Shown here: positions 34,887 to 42,588 of the stretch, one piece after another
Layout: each line of letters opens with the position of its first letter
How positions within the stretch are numbered: the first letter of the stretch is position 1
From: a bacterium
Lineage (GTDB): Bacteria; UBP14; UBA6098
Reading direction: 5' to 3'
DNA length: 50,269 nt
NCBI GenBank assembly: GCA_023145965.1
Contig: JAGLDC010000080.1
Location: 1 to 50,269, forward strand
The notes under the pieces: model-generated
Told to the model about the DNA's origin: nothing
Seen by the model: the letters and a program-made list of their open reading frames with translations, nothing else
Database searches by the model: none
Program-made: the position numbers and the translations under genes

Positions 34887-35548
34887 TCTATTGAAACACC
34901 GACGAAAATTGACCAACCGTTTGTCTCGATTGTCCCTCCGGGGAATAATTCAATCCCATCGATGGTAATTGCATCATAATCGACGGCTCTGCCCTTCATA
35001 TAGTCACCTTCAATGAAAATCCCAATTCCAATGACTCTAACCTCGAGGCCGGCGGATAGCGAAGCCATATATGCCCAATGTCGCTCCTGTTGGACCTTGT
35101 AAATTGTAGCCGAAGTATCGCCATCCATGTAATACTCAATCCTCTGACTAATCAGAGGAGAAATAAGACCGATATCTGCCGAGATATAAGGAAACAATCC
35201 AGTTCCCCCATTTCCCAACTCGAAACCCAGGCCAATACCACCATAAATTCCTATGGCATCCAGTCTATGCTTATATGCGCCGAGTGTTAAAGGCGCAGAA
35301 ATACTTGGATCGGTAATAATTGGAATAGAAGCATTATGAACATTGATCAGTTTAGTTCCGGCTTGAATAAAAATAGGTTCATGGAAACTGAACCTTCCCT
35401 CGAATAGATATGAATTCGCATAAGTGTCTTCAAAAGTGCTGTCCAGCGGGACAAATTGGCCGATACCAGCACGAAGCCCAATAAACCCCCAACATAAACT
35501 GGAAAATAAAATAAGGCAAAGAAGCCGAATTTTCAGTTTATTCTTCAA
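34883..35548 (-). CDS. Outer-membrane beta-barrel-like protein (hypothetical)
   Basis: A 221-residue exported protein. TTG 35548 is preferred, giving a signal peptide K-N-K-L-K-I-R then a hydrophobic stretch to C-W-G; the longer frame from 35614 adds basic residues and overlaps the upstream gene by 77 bases instead of 11. The mature part shows alternating strands rich in Gly and aromatics (G-I-Y-G-G-I-G-L-G-F, F-P-Y-I-S-A-D-I-G-L) and ends V-G-V-S-I-D. This fits a small barrel; no family is recognised. Likely co-transcribed with the membrane protein gene upstream. Confidence 0.6.
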   Translation of the reverse strand: MKNKLKIRLLCLILFSSLCWGFIGLRAGIGQFVPLDSTFEDTYANSYLFEGRFSFHEPIFIQAGTKLINVHNASIPIITDPSISAPLTLGAYKHRLDAIGIYGGIGLGFELGNGGTGLFPYISADIGLISPLISQRIEYYMDGDTSATIYKVQQERHWAYMASLSAGLEVRVIGIGIFIEGDYMKGRAVDYDAITIDGIELFPGGTIETNGWSIFVGVSID

Positions 35549-36050
35549 TTTCGCTTTCTTTAGTTTCACTCTCGGAAGACAATGAAGACTTCTTTTTTCT
35601 GAAGATAGCCGCACCTATAAGACCTCCAAAGAGGGCAAATACGGAATATATCATTATACCTCCAATTAGCGACCCTGCAATCATAAGCCATTGATTGGTA
35701 ATAACTTCAGCCATCATCTCCTGAGTTGCTATATCGAATTCCGCAGAACTAACTATTTCGTAGAGGTTCGACAGGTAATTTTCGTGAAAGAAATACCATA
35801 ACACTCCAACACCGATTGCCTGAACAAAAGCACCCACTATACCGGCAATAAGACCGGTTATTGCACCTTGGCCGGGGGTGATGTCGCCGAACTCCTGTTT
35901 AAATATCAAGCTGGAAAGCACTCCACCGGCGATAACCCATAAACAACAAATCAAATTAACATAATTAACAATTGGAATAACAGATAAAATACCAAGGACA
36001 ATCCCTGGCCAAAGCGCCGATGAAAAATAGGGTTTTTTTTGTTTATTCAT
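35538..36050 (-). CDS. Four-helix integral membrane protein (hypothetical)
   Basis: A 170-residue inner-membrane protein with four predicted helices at about 11-30, 34-52, 62-90 and 120-148, and a charged, Ser/Glu-rich cytosolic tail (K-K-S-S-L-S-S-E-S-E-T-K-E). Gly-rich helices (G-A-I-T-G-L-I-A-G-I-V-G-A) recall DUF4199-like proteins of FCB bacteria, but I cannot assign it firmly. AGGAG lies six bases before the ATG. It lies 18 bases downstream of the branching-enzyme gene in the same direction. Confidence 0.6.
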   Translation of the reverse strand: MNKQKKPYFSSALWPGIVLGILSVIPIVNYVNLICCLWVIAGGVLSSLIFKQEFGDITPGQGAITGLIAGIVGAFVQAIGVGVLWYFFHENYLSNLYEIVSSAEFDIATQEMMAEVITNQWLMIAGSLIGGIMIYSVFALFGGLIGAAIFRKKKSSLSSESETKESEIEE

Positions 36051-36068
36051 TTATAACTCCTGAAATTT

Positions 36069-37754
36069 CTATTTCTTAGCCCAAAACTGCAAATCGATAT
36101 CCTCAAATAGATTATCTTGTTCTTCCAAAAGATGGTATCTTGTTCGTTCCTCCTGAGTAACCGAGCCTCCATTCAAGATACTCTCTATTCCCTCGGCCAA
36201 TTTCACGAATGCGTTGTGGTGAAAGATAATCCTGTTTTCCGCATAATCTCTAGCTGACCATGTGCTAATCAAAAATTGCCAATCGCTAGATTCTAAAAGC
36301 AGCAGTTCCCTTGCCGCTTGTTTAAGTGGTTCAATCAATTCTTTGGGATTACCCGCTAAATTCCATTTCATAACAAGTTCGGTCATTTTCTTTTCGGTTT
36401 CATAGATATGTTTCCATGTCCATTCTGTCCATTCATTAAACCAAATATAATGAAATCCACCCTGTCCCCATGATCCTTCAGGAATATTGATAACTTCGTC
36501 GAGTTCAGATTGTTCGAGTGCCTTTGAACCGGAAATCATTTCTATGCCTGGCGTTTCTGCAATCTTTTCAGCCACTTTTGCAAGCCATTTAGGGCCTTCA
36601 AACCACCAATGGCCAAAAAGTTCAGCATCGAATGGAGCAGTTAAAATACCTCCGTCCTCGAGCTTTTCATGAACTGCTTTAACAAAATGTTCAGCCTGTT
36701 CTTCGAGCGCACCCTCTATCCAATCTGGATTATATATCTTTTTATCTGCGAGATCGGCCTTTACGTCTGTAATACGCCAATATCTGTGGCCACCAGGATA
36801 ATGTTTTTTATGAAAATCGAGATAGGCAGGATTTCCGGGATATCCCCATTCTGCTGACCAAACTTGAAGACATGTTTCAGGATCGCGGAAAAAAAACGCT
36901 GTTCCTTCCGGTTTGCCTGTTGACGAAACTAAATAAGGTTTAAGAGTAGTTCTTTCGCCCTTCGATATTTTTGGTGTGTAGTTCTTCTCAAACCTGGTCC
37001 ATAGAGCCTTTAAGCTATCAAAGCGGTCGATATAAACTCCTTGTGATTCACCACCCACGAGAAGATGTGAATCGGCAACAGTCCAATCGATACCCGCGGA
37101 ATTAAGAATTTCCTCTACGCCGAGCCTATCAAAAGAAGCATCATCGCCAATAGGTGGTTTCCAATTATATGAAGGCCTGTAGGCGCATTCCGGCATCCAT
37201 ATTCCTCTAGGAGGTCTTCCGAAATGCCGTTCGTAAGATTTCACTCCAGTGAAAACTTGTCCCTTAACAGCCTCGTCTGTGCCTAGAAGAGGCAAGTATC
37301 CATGGGTTGCGGCACAGGTTATAATTTCAAGCTTGCCTCTATCCTGAAGTGATCTAAAGGCACCGATAATATCACACTTTATCTCTTTATCAAAAAACTC
37401 TTTGATCTTCGAATACTCATTCTCCCACATCTCCGCTAGTGAAGCAAGTTGCTTATCTCCGGTGGCATAAAAAACCTCGCGATTTTGCCTAGCGCTGGTA
37501 ATTTTATTTTCCAAATAGGCTTCAAGCGCCCCTGCAAACTGCCTATGAGATAATTGCTCACATAAAACAGGTGTCAAACCTATGCTCATCTCAAAGGGAA
37601 GGGCTTTTTCTTCAAGCTCTTTAAATGCTATAAGCAAGGGTATATAAGTCTCCGCAGATGCCTCGAAAAGCCAATCCGTACCGTGGGGCCAAGTGCCATG
37701 ACCCATAACATAAGGTAAATGAGAATGAAGCACTAAATGTAATTTTCCACTCAT
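36069..37754 (-). CDS. GH57 1,4-alpha-glucan branching enzyme (DUF1957 type)
   Basis: Forms alpha-1,6 branches in glycogen in the cytosol. The 561-residue protein has the GH57 order: H-S-H-L-P-Y-V at residue 10, the nucleophile E189 in G-I-W-M-P-E-C-A-Y, and the acid D376 in A-P-F-D-A-E-L-F-G-H-W-W, matching the archaeal TK1436-type branching enzymes. The DUF1957-like C-terminal part contains E-S-S-D-W-Q-F-L-I. It follows galT by seven bases on the same strand, so the pair is an operon for storage-sugar metabolism. GGATT lies a few bases before the ATG. Confidence 0.9.
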   Translation of the reverse strand: MSGKLHLVLHSHLPYVMGHGTWPHGTDWLFEASAETYIPLLIAFKELEEKALPFEMSIGLTPVLCEQLSHRQFAGALEAYLENKITSARQNREVFYATGDKQLASLAEMWENEYSKIKEFFDKEIKCDIIGAFRSLQDRGKLEIITCAATHGYLPLLGTDEAVKGQVFTGVKSYERHFGRPPRGIWMPECAYRPSYNWKPPIGDDASFDRLGVEEILNSAGIDWTVADSHLLVGGESQGVYIDRFDSLKALWTRFEKNYTPKISKGERTTLKPYLVSSTGKPEGTAFFFRDPETCLQVWSAEWGYPGNPAYLDFHKKHYPGGHRYWRITDVKADLADKKIYNPDWIEGALEEQAEHFVKAVHEKLEDGGILTAPFDAELFGHWWFEGPKWLAKVAEKIAETPGIEMISGSKALEQSELDEVINIPEGSWGQGGFHYIWFNEWTEWTWKHIYETEKKMTELVMKWNLAGNPKELIEPLKQAARELLLLESSDWQFLISTWSARDYAENRIIFHHNAFVKLAEGIESILNGGSVTQEERTRYHLLEEQDNLFEDIDLQFWAKK

Positions 37755-37761
37755 GATAATC

Positions 37762-38796
37762 CTATTTTTTTTGAAGTGAACGAAGATACTCTGCAGCTAC
37801 CTCTGGTGGAGTGGGATTAATATAGAATCCCGTCCCCCACTCGAATCCCGCAACCTTTGTAAGTCTTGGAATTATCTCGAGGTGCCAATGCCAATCATAC
37901 GGCAGAGTTTTCCAATAATGTTCTTTGCCCGGCCTAAGAACTGAATTAGGTGAAGTGTGAAGAACGAAGTTATAAGGAGGATCGTCCAAGGCTACTTTGA
38001 TTCTTCGGAGGGTTTCGCCTAAAACCGTTGCGAAGTCCATAAGGACCTCATCTGTAGTTTGAGTATAATCATGCGAATGAATACGCGGCATAATCCACGT
38101 CTCAAAGGGGAACCTGCTCGCATATGGTTCTAACACAACGAACTGGTCCGTAGTTAAGACTATACGCTCTTGCATAGCGAGTTCTTGATTCATTATATCG
38201 CAGAACAAACAACGCTCTTTATTGAGATAATGCTCGCGAGCGCTATCTAGCTCAGCGGCTATAGTTCTCGGTGTAATCGGGGTGGCTATCAATTGAGTAT
38301 GTGGATGGGCAAGACTCGCTCCAGCCGTTTTACCGTGGTTTTTGAAGATAAGAACATAACGAAGTCTGTTATCTTTATGAAGATCAGATATCCTGTCACG
38401 ATATATCTTGCATATCTTAAAAAGGTGCTCTATCGGCATATCACCCATATGAAGTGTATGATCGGGTGATTCGATGATAACCTCATGAGCGCCGACACCA
38501 TTCATAACATCGAATATCCCAAGGCCACGACGCCCAAGGTCACCTTCGACAGCTAAAGCCGGGAATTTATTTGGAATTACACGAATTTTCCAACCGGGGG
38601 AATTTGCTTCTGTTCCAGAGGGCCTAATTGCAGTTATTTCCGGAGGGGTTTTATCTTCGTTACCTTCGCAAAATGGACAAACGGAAGGCACGTGCCCATT
38701 ACTTGGGTCTTTCTTAAAATCGGTAGGGCGTCTTGCTCTTTCAATAGCTACGATTACCCATCTTTTCTGCACCGGATCGTGTCTTAACTCACTCAT
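37762..38796 (-). CDS. galT: Galactose-1-phosphate uridylyltransferase
   Basis: Exchanges the hexose between UDP-glucose and galactose-1-phosphate (Leloir pathway). The 344 residues match the family, with zinc ligands C40-P-F-C43 and H104, and the active-site H164-P-H166-T-Q, where H166 is the nucleophile; this numbering equals that of the E. coli enzyme. A second C-L-F-C pair lies near residue 196. Some homologues use ADP-glucose or other hexoses, which the branching enzyme next door would make plausible here (inference). A weak AAAGG lies 11-13 bases before the ATG. Confidence 0.92.
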   Translation of the reverse strand: MSELRHDPVQKRWVIVAIERARRPTDFKKDPSNGHVPSVCPFCEGNEDKTPPEITAIRPSGTEANSPGWKIRVIPNKFPALAVEGDLGRRGLGIFDVMNGVGAHEVIIESPDHTLHMGDMPIEHLFKICKIYRDRISDLHKDNRLRYVLIFKNHGKTAGASLAHPHTQLIATPITPRTIAAELDSAREHYLNKERCLFCDIMNQELAMQERIVLTTDQFVVLEPYASRFPFETWIMPRIHSHDYTQTTDEVLMDFATVLGETLRRIKVALDDPPYNFVLHTSPNSVLRPGKEHYWKTLPYDWHWHLEIIPRLTKVAGFEWGTGFYINPTPPEVAAEYLRSLQKK

Positions 38797-38920
38797 ATAG
38801 AACTTAACCTTTCATTTCAAACTCAATTCGATTTATAGTTGAGGAATTAAGATAAATATTATATACAATTATCGCAACCACCATTTTAACATCTATCTAA
38901 ACTCTTGCAAATGATAAACC

Positions 38921-38948
38921 TTGCGAGAACGAATTCATTGATTATATT
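38921..38948 (+). promoter_or_regulatory. Possible promoter of ricT
   Basis: TTGCGA (38921-38926), a 16-base spacer and TATATT (38943-38948), 41 bases before the ATG. It lies in the 193-base gap between divergent galT and ricT. Confidence 0.33.
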
Positions 38949-38989
38949 AATTAGATATTGAATCTATAGACTTATTAAGAAAAAAACTT

Positions 38990-39895
38990 ATGAATAATGA
39001 ACAAAAACCTATACAAAAAAACGAAACTGAATTGAGCCATCGGCCTGACTGTTACATTGTCCAGTTCAAGAAGGACCGCCTCGACTATTATATAGATAGA
39101 AATCACCTAAATCTACAAAGCGGTGAATGGGTTCTTGTGCAGGCAGAGAGGGGTCGAGACCTCGGATTGATACGCAATAAAATACCACAAAAACAAGTCG
39201 ATAAATCACAACGCAAATACCCTCTTGAAATACTCCATAGAGCCCGCCAGGACGAGTTAGATCAGCTTGCTATCAATCGAAGCGATGAAGACGAAGCTAT
39301 AGCAACATGTCGCGAGTTGATTAATTTTCGTGGTTTAGATATGAAACTCATCGATGTCGAGTTACAATTTGACAGCAATAAAATTACATTTTATTTCACC
39401 GCTGATCATAGAGTCGATTTCCGTGAGCTAGTTAAAGACCTGGCTTCCTCCTACAGAACAAGAATAGAGCTAAGACAAATCGGCGTGCGTGACGAAACCA
39501 AAAAAATGGGTGGCATAGGTCCATGTGGAATAGAGTTATGTTGTATGAAATGGCTTAAAGAATTCAGTCCTATATCTACTCAATATGCACGGGATCAAAA
39601 CCTCGCAGTCAATCCGAGTAAGCTTTCCGGCCCATGTGGCAGGCTTTTTTGTTGTCTTGATTATGAAGAATCCTTCTATTGCGAAATGGCTAATAAATTC
39701 CCAAAAGTGGGCGATAAGATTTTCGTTGAGAAAGAAAAATATATTATCGACAAGATAGATCCTTTTAAAATGACTGTAACTGTCAGAAATTTAGACAAAG
39801 AGAATATTGAAATAATGAAATTGAACGAATTTAATCGAAGATTTCGCCACACCAATAAAGATTGGTTGAATAAATGGCTTCCAAAAAAACAATAA
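38990..39895 (+). CDS. ricT: PSP1-domain iron-sulfur protein (RicT/YaaT family)
   Basis: A 301-residue cytosolic protein of the PSP1 family. In Bacillus, RicT is part of an Fe-S complex that controls RNase Y and phosphorelay function. The Cys pattern is intact: G-P-C179-G-I-E-L-C184-C185 and G-P-C216-G-R-L-F-C221-C222-L-D-Y-E, which bind 4Fe-4S. The PSP1 core (R-G-R-D-L-G, then F-Y-F-T-A-D-H-R-V-D-F-R-E-L-V) precedes it. In FCB bacteria the same family is found next to gliding or cell-division genes, not seen here. The last 22 bases overlap the start of the next gene. Confidence 0.9.
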   Translation: MNNEQKPIQKNETELSHRPDCYIVQFKKDRLDYYIDRNHLNLQSGEWVLVQAERGRDLGLIRNKIPQKQVDKSQRKYPLEILHRARQDELDQLAINRSDEDEAIATCRELINFRGLDMKLIDVELQFDSNKITFYFTADHRVDFRELVKDLASSYRTRIELRQIGVRDETKKMGGIGPCGIELCCMKWLKEFSPISTQYARDQNLAVNPSKLSGPCGRLFCCLDYEESFYCEMANKFPKVGDKIFVEKEKYIIDKIDPFKMTVTVRNLDKENIEIMKLNEFNRRFRHTNKDWLNKWLPKKQ

Positions 39896-41166
39896 AAGTA
39901 AAAAAAATAAGGCTTGTCGTTCTGTTTGCATCGTTATTAGTTATCGCCTTTCCCCTATTTTCACAGAAGATTTTGATACCAATGGACTTGACGCAAAACG
40001 ATCACCTTAAGGCATATGGTGTGACTTTCAATTCTCTGAGAGAAGGATTCAATATCGAATGGTTGCTTAACTATCGTGGCGGAAGTTTTCTTGCTCCACC
40101 AGAACAAAAGATTATGGATTTGTGTCGTTTAAACGGAGTGGATTACGACCTTGTTGATGGTGCAAAGATCGCCGATATCTATGCCGAAATCGAAGAAAGC
40201 AACATGGAGGTAGTGCTATTAGAGAAGGCACCAAAAATAGCAATATACACTCCTCCCAATAAAGAACCATGGGATGATGCTGTTACCCTTGCACTCACAT
40301 ATGCAGAGGTGCCATATGAGACTATTTGGGATGCTGATGTTTTAGCAGGAAAAACCTCCGAGTTCGATTGGATTCATCTACACCACGAGGATTTTACCGG
40401 CCAATTTGGCAAGTTTTATTCAAGTTATAGAAACACGCTATGGTATAAACAAGATGTAGCTACCAATCAAGAGATGGCGAGAAAGCTCGGTTTCTCGAAG
40501 GTTAGTGATTTGAAACTCGCCGTAGCTCTGAAGCTTAGGGATTTCATCTCCGGTGGAGGTTTTTTATTCGCGATGTGCAGTGCAACTGACACTTGGGATA
40601 TTGCCCTTGCCGCTCGCGAAATTGACATCGTTTCCGCAGAGTTCGATGGAGACCCTATGGATATCGATGCGCAATCGAAACTTAATTTCGATGAATGCTT
40701 AGCTTTCGAGAATTTCGAAATAGTTACTAATCCCCTTGTTTATGAGCATTCCAATATTGATGTTAAGCCTGAGGCATCTTCGAGAGCATTTTCATCTGAA
40801 GCAAGTTATTTTACACTTTTCGATTTCTCGGCAAAATACGACCCTGTTCCTACTATGCTCGTTCAGAATCATGTGAATATAGTTCAGGATTTCCTCGGGC
40901 AAAATTCGGCTTATAACAAGGATGTTCTTAAACCCCACGGCATTATTCTCGGTAGCTATGAGAATAAGAATGCGGTTAAGTATATCCATGGCAATCTCGG
41001 GAAAGGATCCTGGACTTTTTTAGGTGGGCATGACCCTGAAGACTATGCTCATTATATAGGTGATCCACCAACGGATCTCAATCTTCATAAGCAATCACCT
41101 GGTTACAGGTTAATTCTCAATAATATTCTTTTCCCCGCTGCTCAAAAGAAGGAACATAAGACTTGA
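39874..41166 (+). CDS. Secreted protein of the family annotated 'asparagine synthetase B' in Bacteroidetes
   Basis: A 430-residue exported protein. A basic N-terminus and signal peptide (about 13-30, ending L-F-S-Q-K) precede I-L-I-P-M-D-L-T-Q-N-D-H-L-K-A-Y-G and W-L-L-N-Y-R-G-G-S-F, typical of a Bacteroidetes family often labelled asparagine synthetase B. That label looks wrong: no nucleotide or N-terminal Cys amidase motif is present. The central part (R-D-F-I-S-G-G-G-F-L-F-A-M-C-S-A) looks like a glutamine-amidotransferase or ThuA-like fold with a Cys at the elbow. Its role is unknown. ATG 39874 overlaps ricT by 22 bases, and its stop overlaps the next start by four. Confidence 0.72.
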   Translation: MASKKTIKVKKIRLVVLFASLLVIAFPLFSQKILIPMDLTQNDHLKAYGVTFNSLREGFNIEWLLNYRGGSFLAPPEQKIMDLCRLNGVDYDLVDGAKIADIYAEIEESNMEVVLLEKAPKIAIYTPPNKEPWDDAVTLALTYAEVPYETIWDADVLAGKTSEFDWIHLHHEDFTGQFGKFYSSYRNTLWYKQDVATNQEMARKLGFSKVSDLKLAVALKLRDFISGGGFLFAMCSATDTWDIALAAREIDIVSAEFDGDPMDIDAQSKLNFDECLAFENFEIVTNPLVYEHSNIDVKPEASSRAFSSEASYFTLFDFSAKYDPVPTMLVQNHVNIVQDFLGQNSAYNKDVLKPHGIILGSYENKNAVKYIHGNLGKGSWTFLGGHDPEDYAHYIGDPPTDLNLHKQSPGYRLILNNILFPAAQKKEHKT

Positions 41167-41726
41167 TATTTTTCTATCAAAAAGTAACACGCGTTTCAAG
41201 TTTTCTTGCGCTTATTTTATCACTTATCTTAACGACAGCGTGTTCCGGCAAAGAAGGCGATTTTTCTTCAAAAAAAATATCCGAGAACATAGAAAATATC
41301 GATGTCTGTTTTTCGGCTGTTGAGGATTGCAGGGCCTTAATTTTGAAGAAAATTTTATCTGCCAACAATACAATAGATGTTGCAGTTTACTCGCTAACCA
41401 ATATCGAACTATCCAGAGCATTGATTGAGGCACACAGTAAAGGCATTATTACCCGCGTCATTTCCGACGATAAACAAAGCTCCGGCAAGTATAGCAAAAC
41501 TCAATATTTAGCTGATAACGGAATACCAGTCCGATATGACGGTTCGACAGGATATATGCACCACAAATTCACCGTTATTGATAACGCTGTTATTTTAACA
41601 GGAAGCTATAATTGGTCTAATTCAGCAGAGAATAAAAACGACGAAAACTTGCTTTTGATTAGAGATAAAAAACTCGCGCGGAAATATACAAATGAATTCG
41701 AGCGTTTATGGGAGAAATGCAAATAA
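41163..41726 (+). CDS. Lipoprotein PLD-superfamily nuclease-like protein
   Basis: A 187-residue lipoprotein (lipobox T-T-A-C27) with a single HKD motif, H133-H-K135-F-T-V-I-D140, preceded by the I-D-V-A-V-Y-S-L-T-N strand. One motif per chain is usual for the Nuc/Zucchini-type branch of the phospholipase D superfamily, which acts as a dimer on nucleic acid or phospholipid. Anchored outside the cytosol it could degrade DNA or lipid (inference). The TTG start overlaps the previous stop (TTGA). GGGAG within its last codons serves the next gene. Confidence 0.85.
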   Translation: MIFFYQKVTRVSSFLALILSLILTTACSGKEGDFSSKKISENIENIDVCFSAVEDCRALILKKILSANNTIDVAVYSLTNIELSRALIEAHSKGIITRVISDDKQSSGKYSKTQYLADNGIPVRYDGSTGYMHHKFTVIDNAVILTGSYNWSNSAENKNDENLLLIRDKKLARKYTNEFERLWEKCK

Positions 41727-42577
41727 TGGCCATAGGCGCACATAAAACCCCCGCTTTTAAATGGAAACCTACACATTGGAGTATGGGACCGTTTATTTTA
41801 TGGGCTATGGGTATTGCTATTCTTCTTCTCGTTAGAGTATTAGTTCAATCACCACAAGAGTATGCAAGCACCGTCGGTTTCGTTATTCCATTGATAGATT
41901 TATCTTACATTATCTGGGCAGTTTTCGCCACCTTTCAATCCGGTGGCCGGCTTTCCGACCTCGGCATAACTCGCAAATATGGCCTCCTGGCCTTATGTTT
42001 AGGCCTTCTTGCAGGATTTGCTATAATGGGCATACGCTCTTTGGATCCACGATTTGCCGGTTATCTTCAATTCACTATGGAGCCATTGCCATTGACTGTA
42101 TTAATAATAGGCGGCGCTTTTCATGCCTTTGCCGAAGAGGTCCTTTTTCGGGGCTACTTCGTGGGCCGACTATCAAAAGATTTCGGTTGGGTTCCCGCTG
42201 TGATTATTTCAGGCTTGGTCTATGGATTAGCTCCATTCGCCTTTCTTGGAGCGGATCCATTATCGACGAACCAAATAGCCGAAATCGGTAAGTTCTTTAT
42301 TTCTGTTTTCCCTGCAGTTACCCTACTGGGTGTCTTCTTGGCTTTGGTATATCGTATAATCGGTTCAATAATAACAACTTGGTTTGCTGTAACATTATCT
42401 ATATGGGCCTTGGGTTTCATTAAAGGGGGCATGGGTGCAAATTTGTCTTATCCTGTTTTTTCTCTTGTGGGATATATTTTACTTGCATTATCGGCAATCA
42501 TTATAGTAACTTTGTTAATGAAACATTATGGTCATAAATTGTTAAAACTCAATGAATTGAAAAACATTATCGAATAA
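41726..42577 (+). CDS. CPBP-family intramembrane protein, partly degenerate active site
   Basis: About 283 residues with seven or eight membrane helices. The first CPBP (Abi) motif is intact: E-E-V-L-F-R-G-Y. The second motif normally ends in His but reads G-L-V-Y-G-L-A-P-F, and the third (H-x3-N) reads W-F-A-V-T-L. With both His absent, peptidase activity is doubtful and the protein may be a scaffold. ATG 41726 overlaps the preceding TAA by one base (TAATG); ATG 41717 and 41708 in the same frame are alternatives, with GGGAG lying just before 41717. It is the last of the tightly overlapping set from ricT on. Confidence 0.75.
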   Translation: MAIGAHKTPAFKWKPTHWSMGPFILWAMGIAILLLVRVLVQSPQEYASTVGFVIPLIDLSYIIWAVFATFQSGGRLSDLGITRKYGLLALCLGLLAGFAIMGIRSLDPRFAGYLQFTMEPLPLTVLIIGGAFHAFAEEVLFRGYFVGRLSKDFGWVPAVIISGLVYGLAPFAFLGADPLSTNQIAEIGKFFISVFPAVTLLGVFLALVYRIIGSIITTWFAVTLSIWALGFIKGGMGANLSYPVFSLVGYILLALSAIIIVTLLMKHYGHKLLKLNELKNIIE

Positions 42578-42588
42578 CGGAGGAGCAA

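Noticed and set aside
39874-41166. True asparagine synthetase
   Set aside because: No S-G-G-L-D-S-type ATP motif or N-terminal nucleophile Cys, and the protein has a signal peptide.
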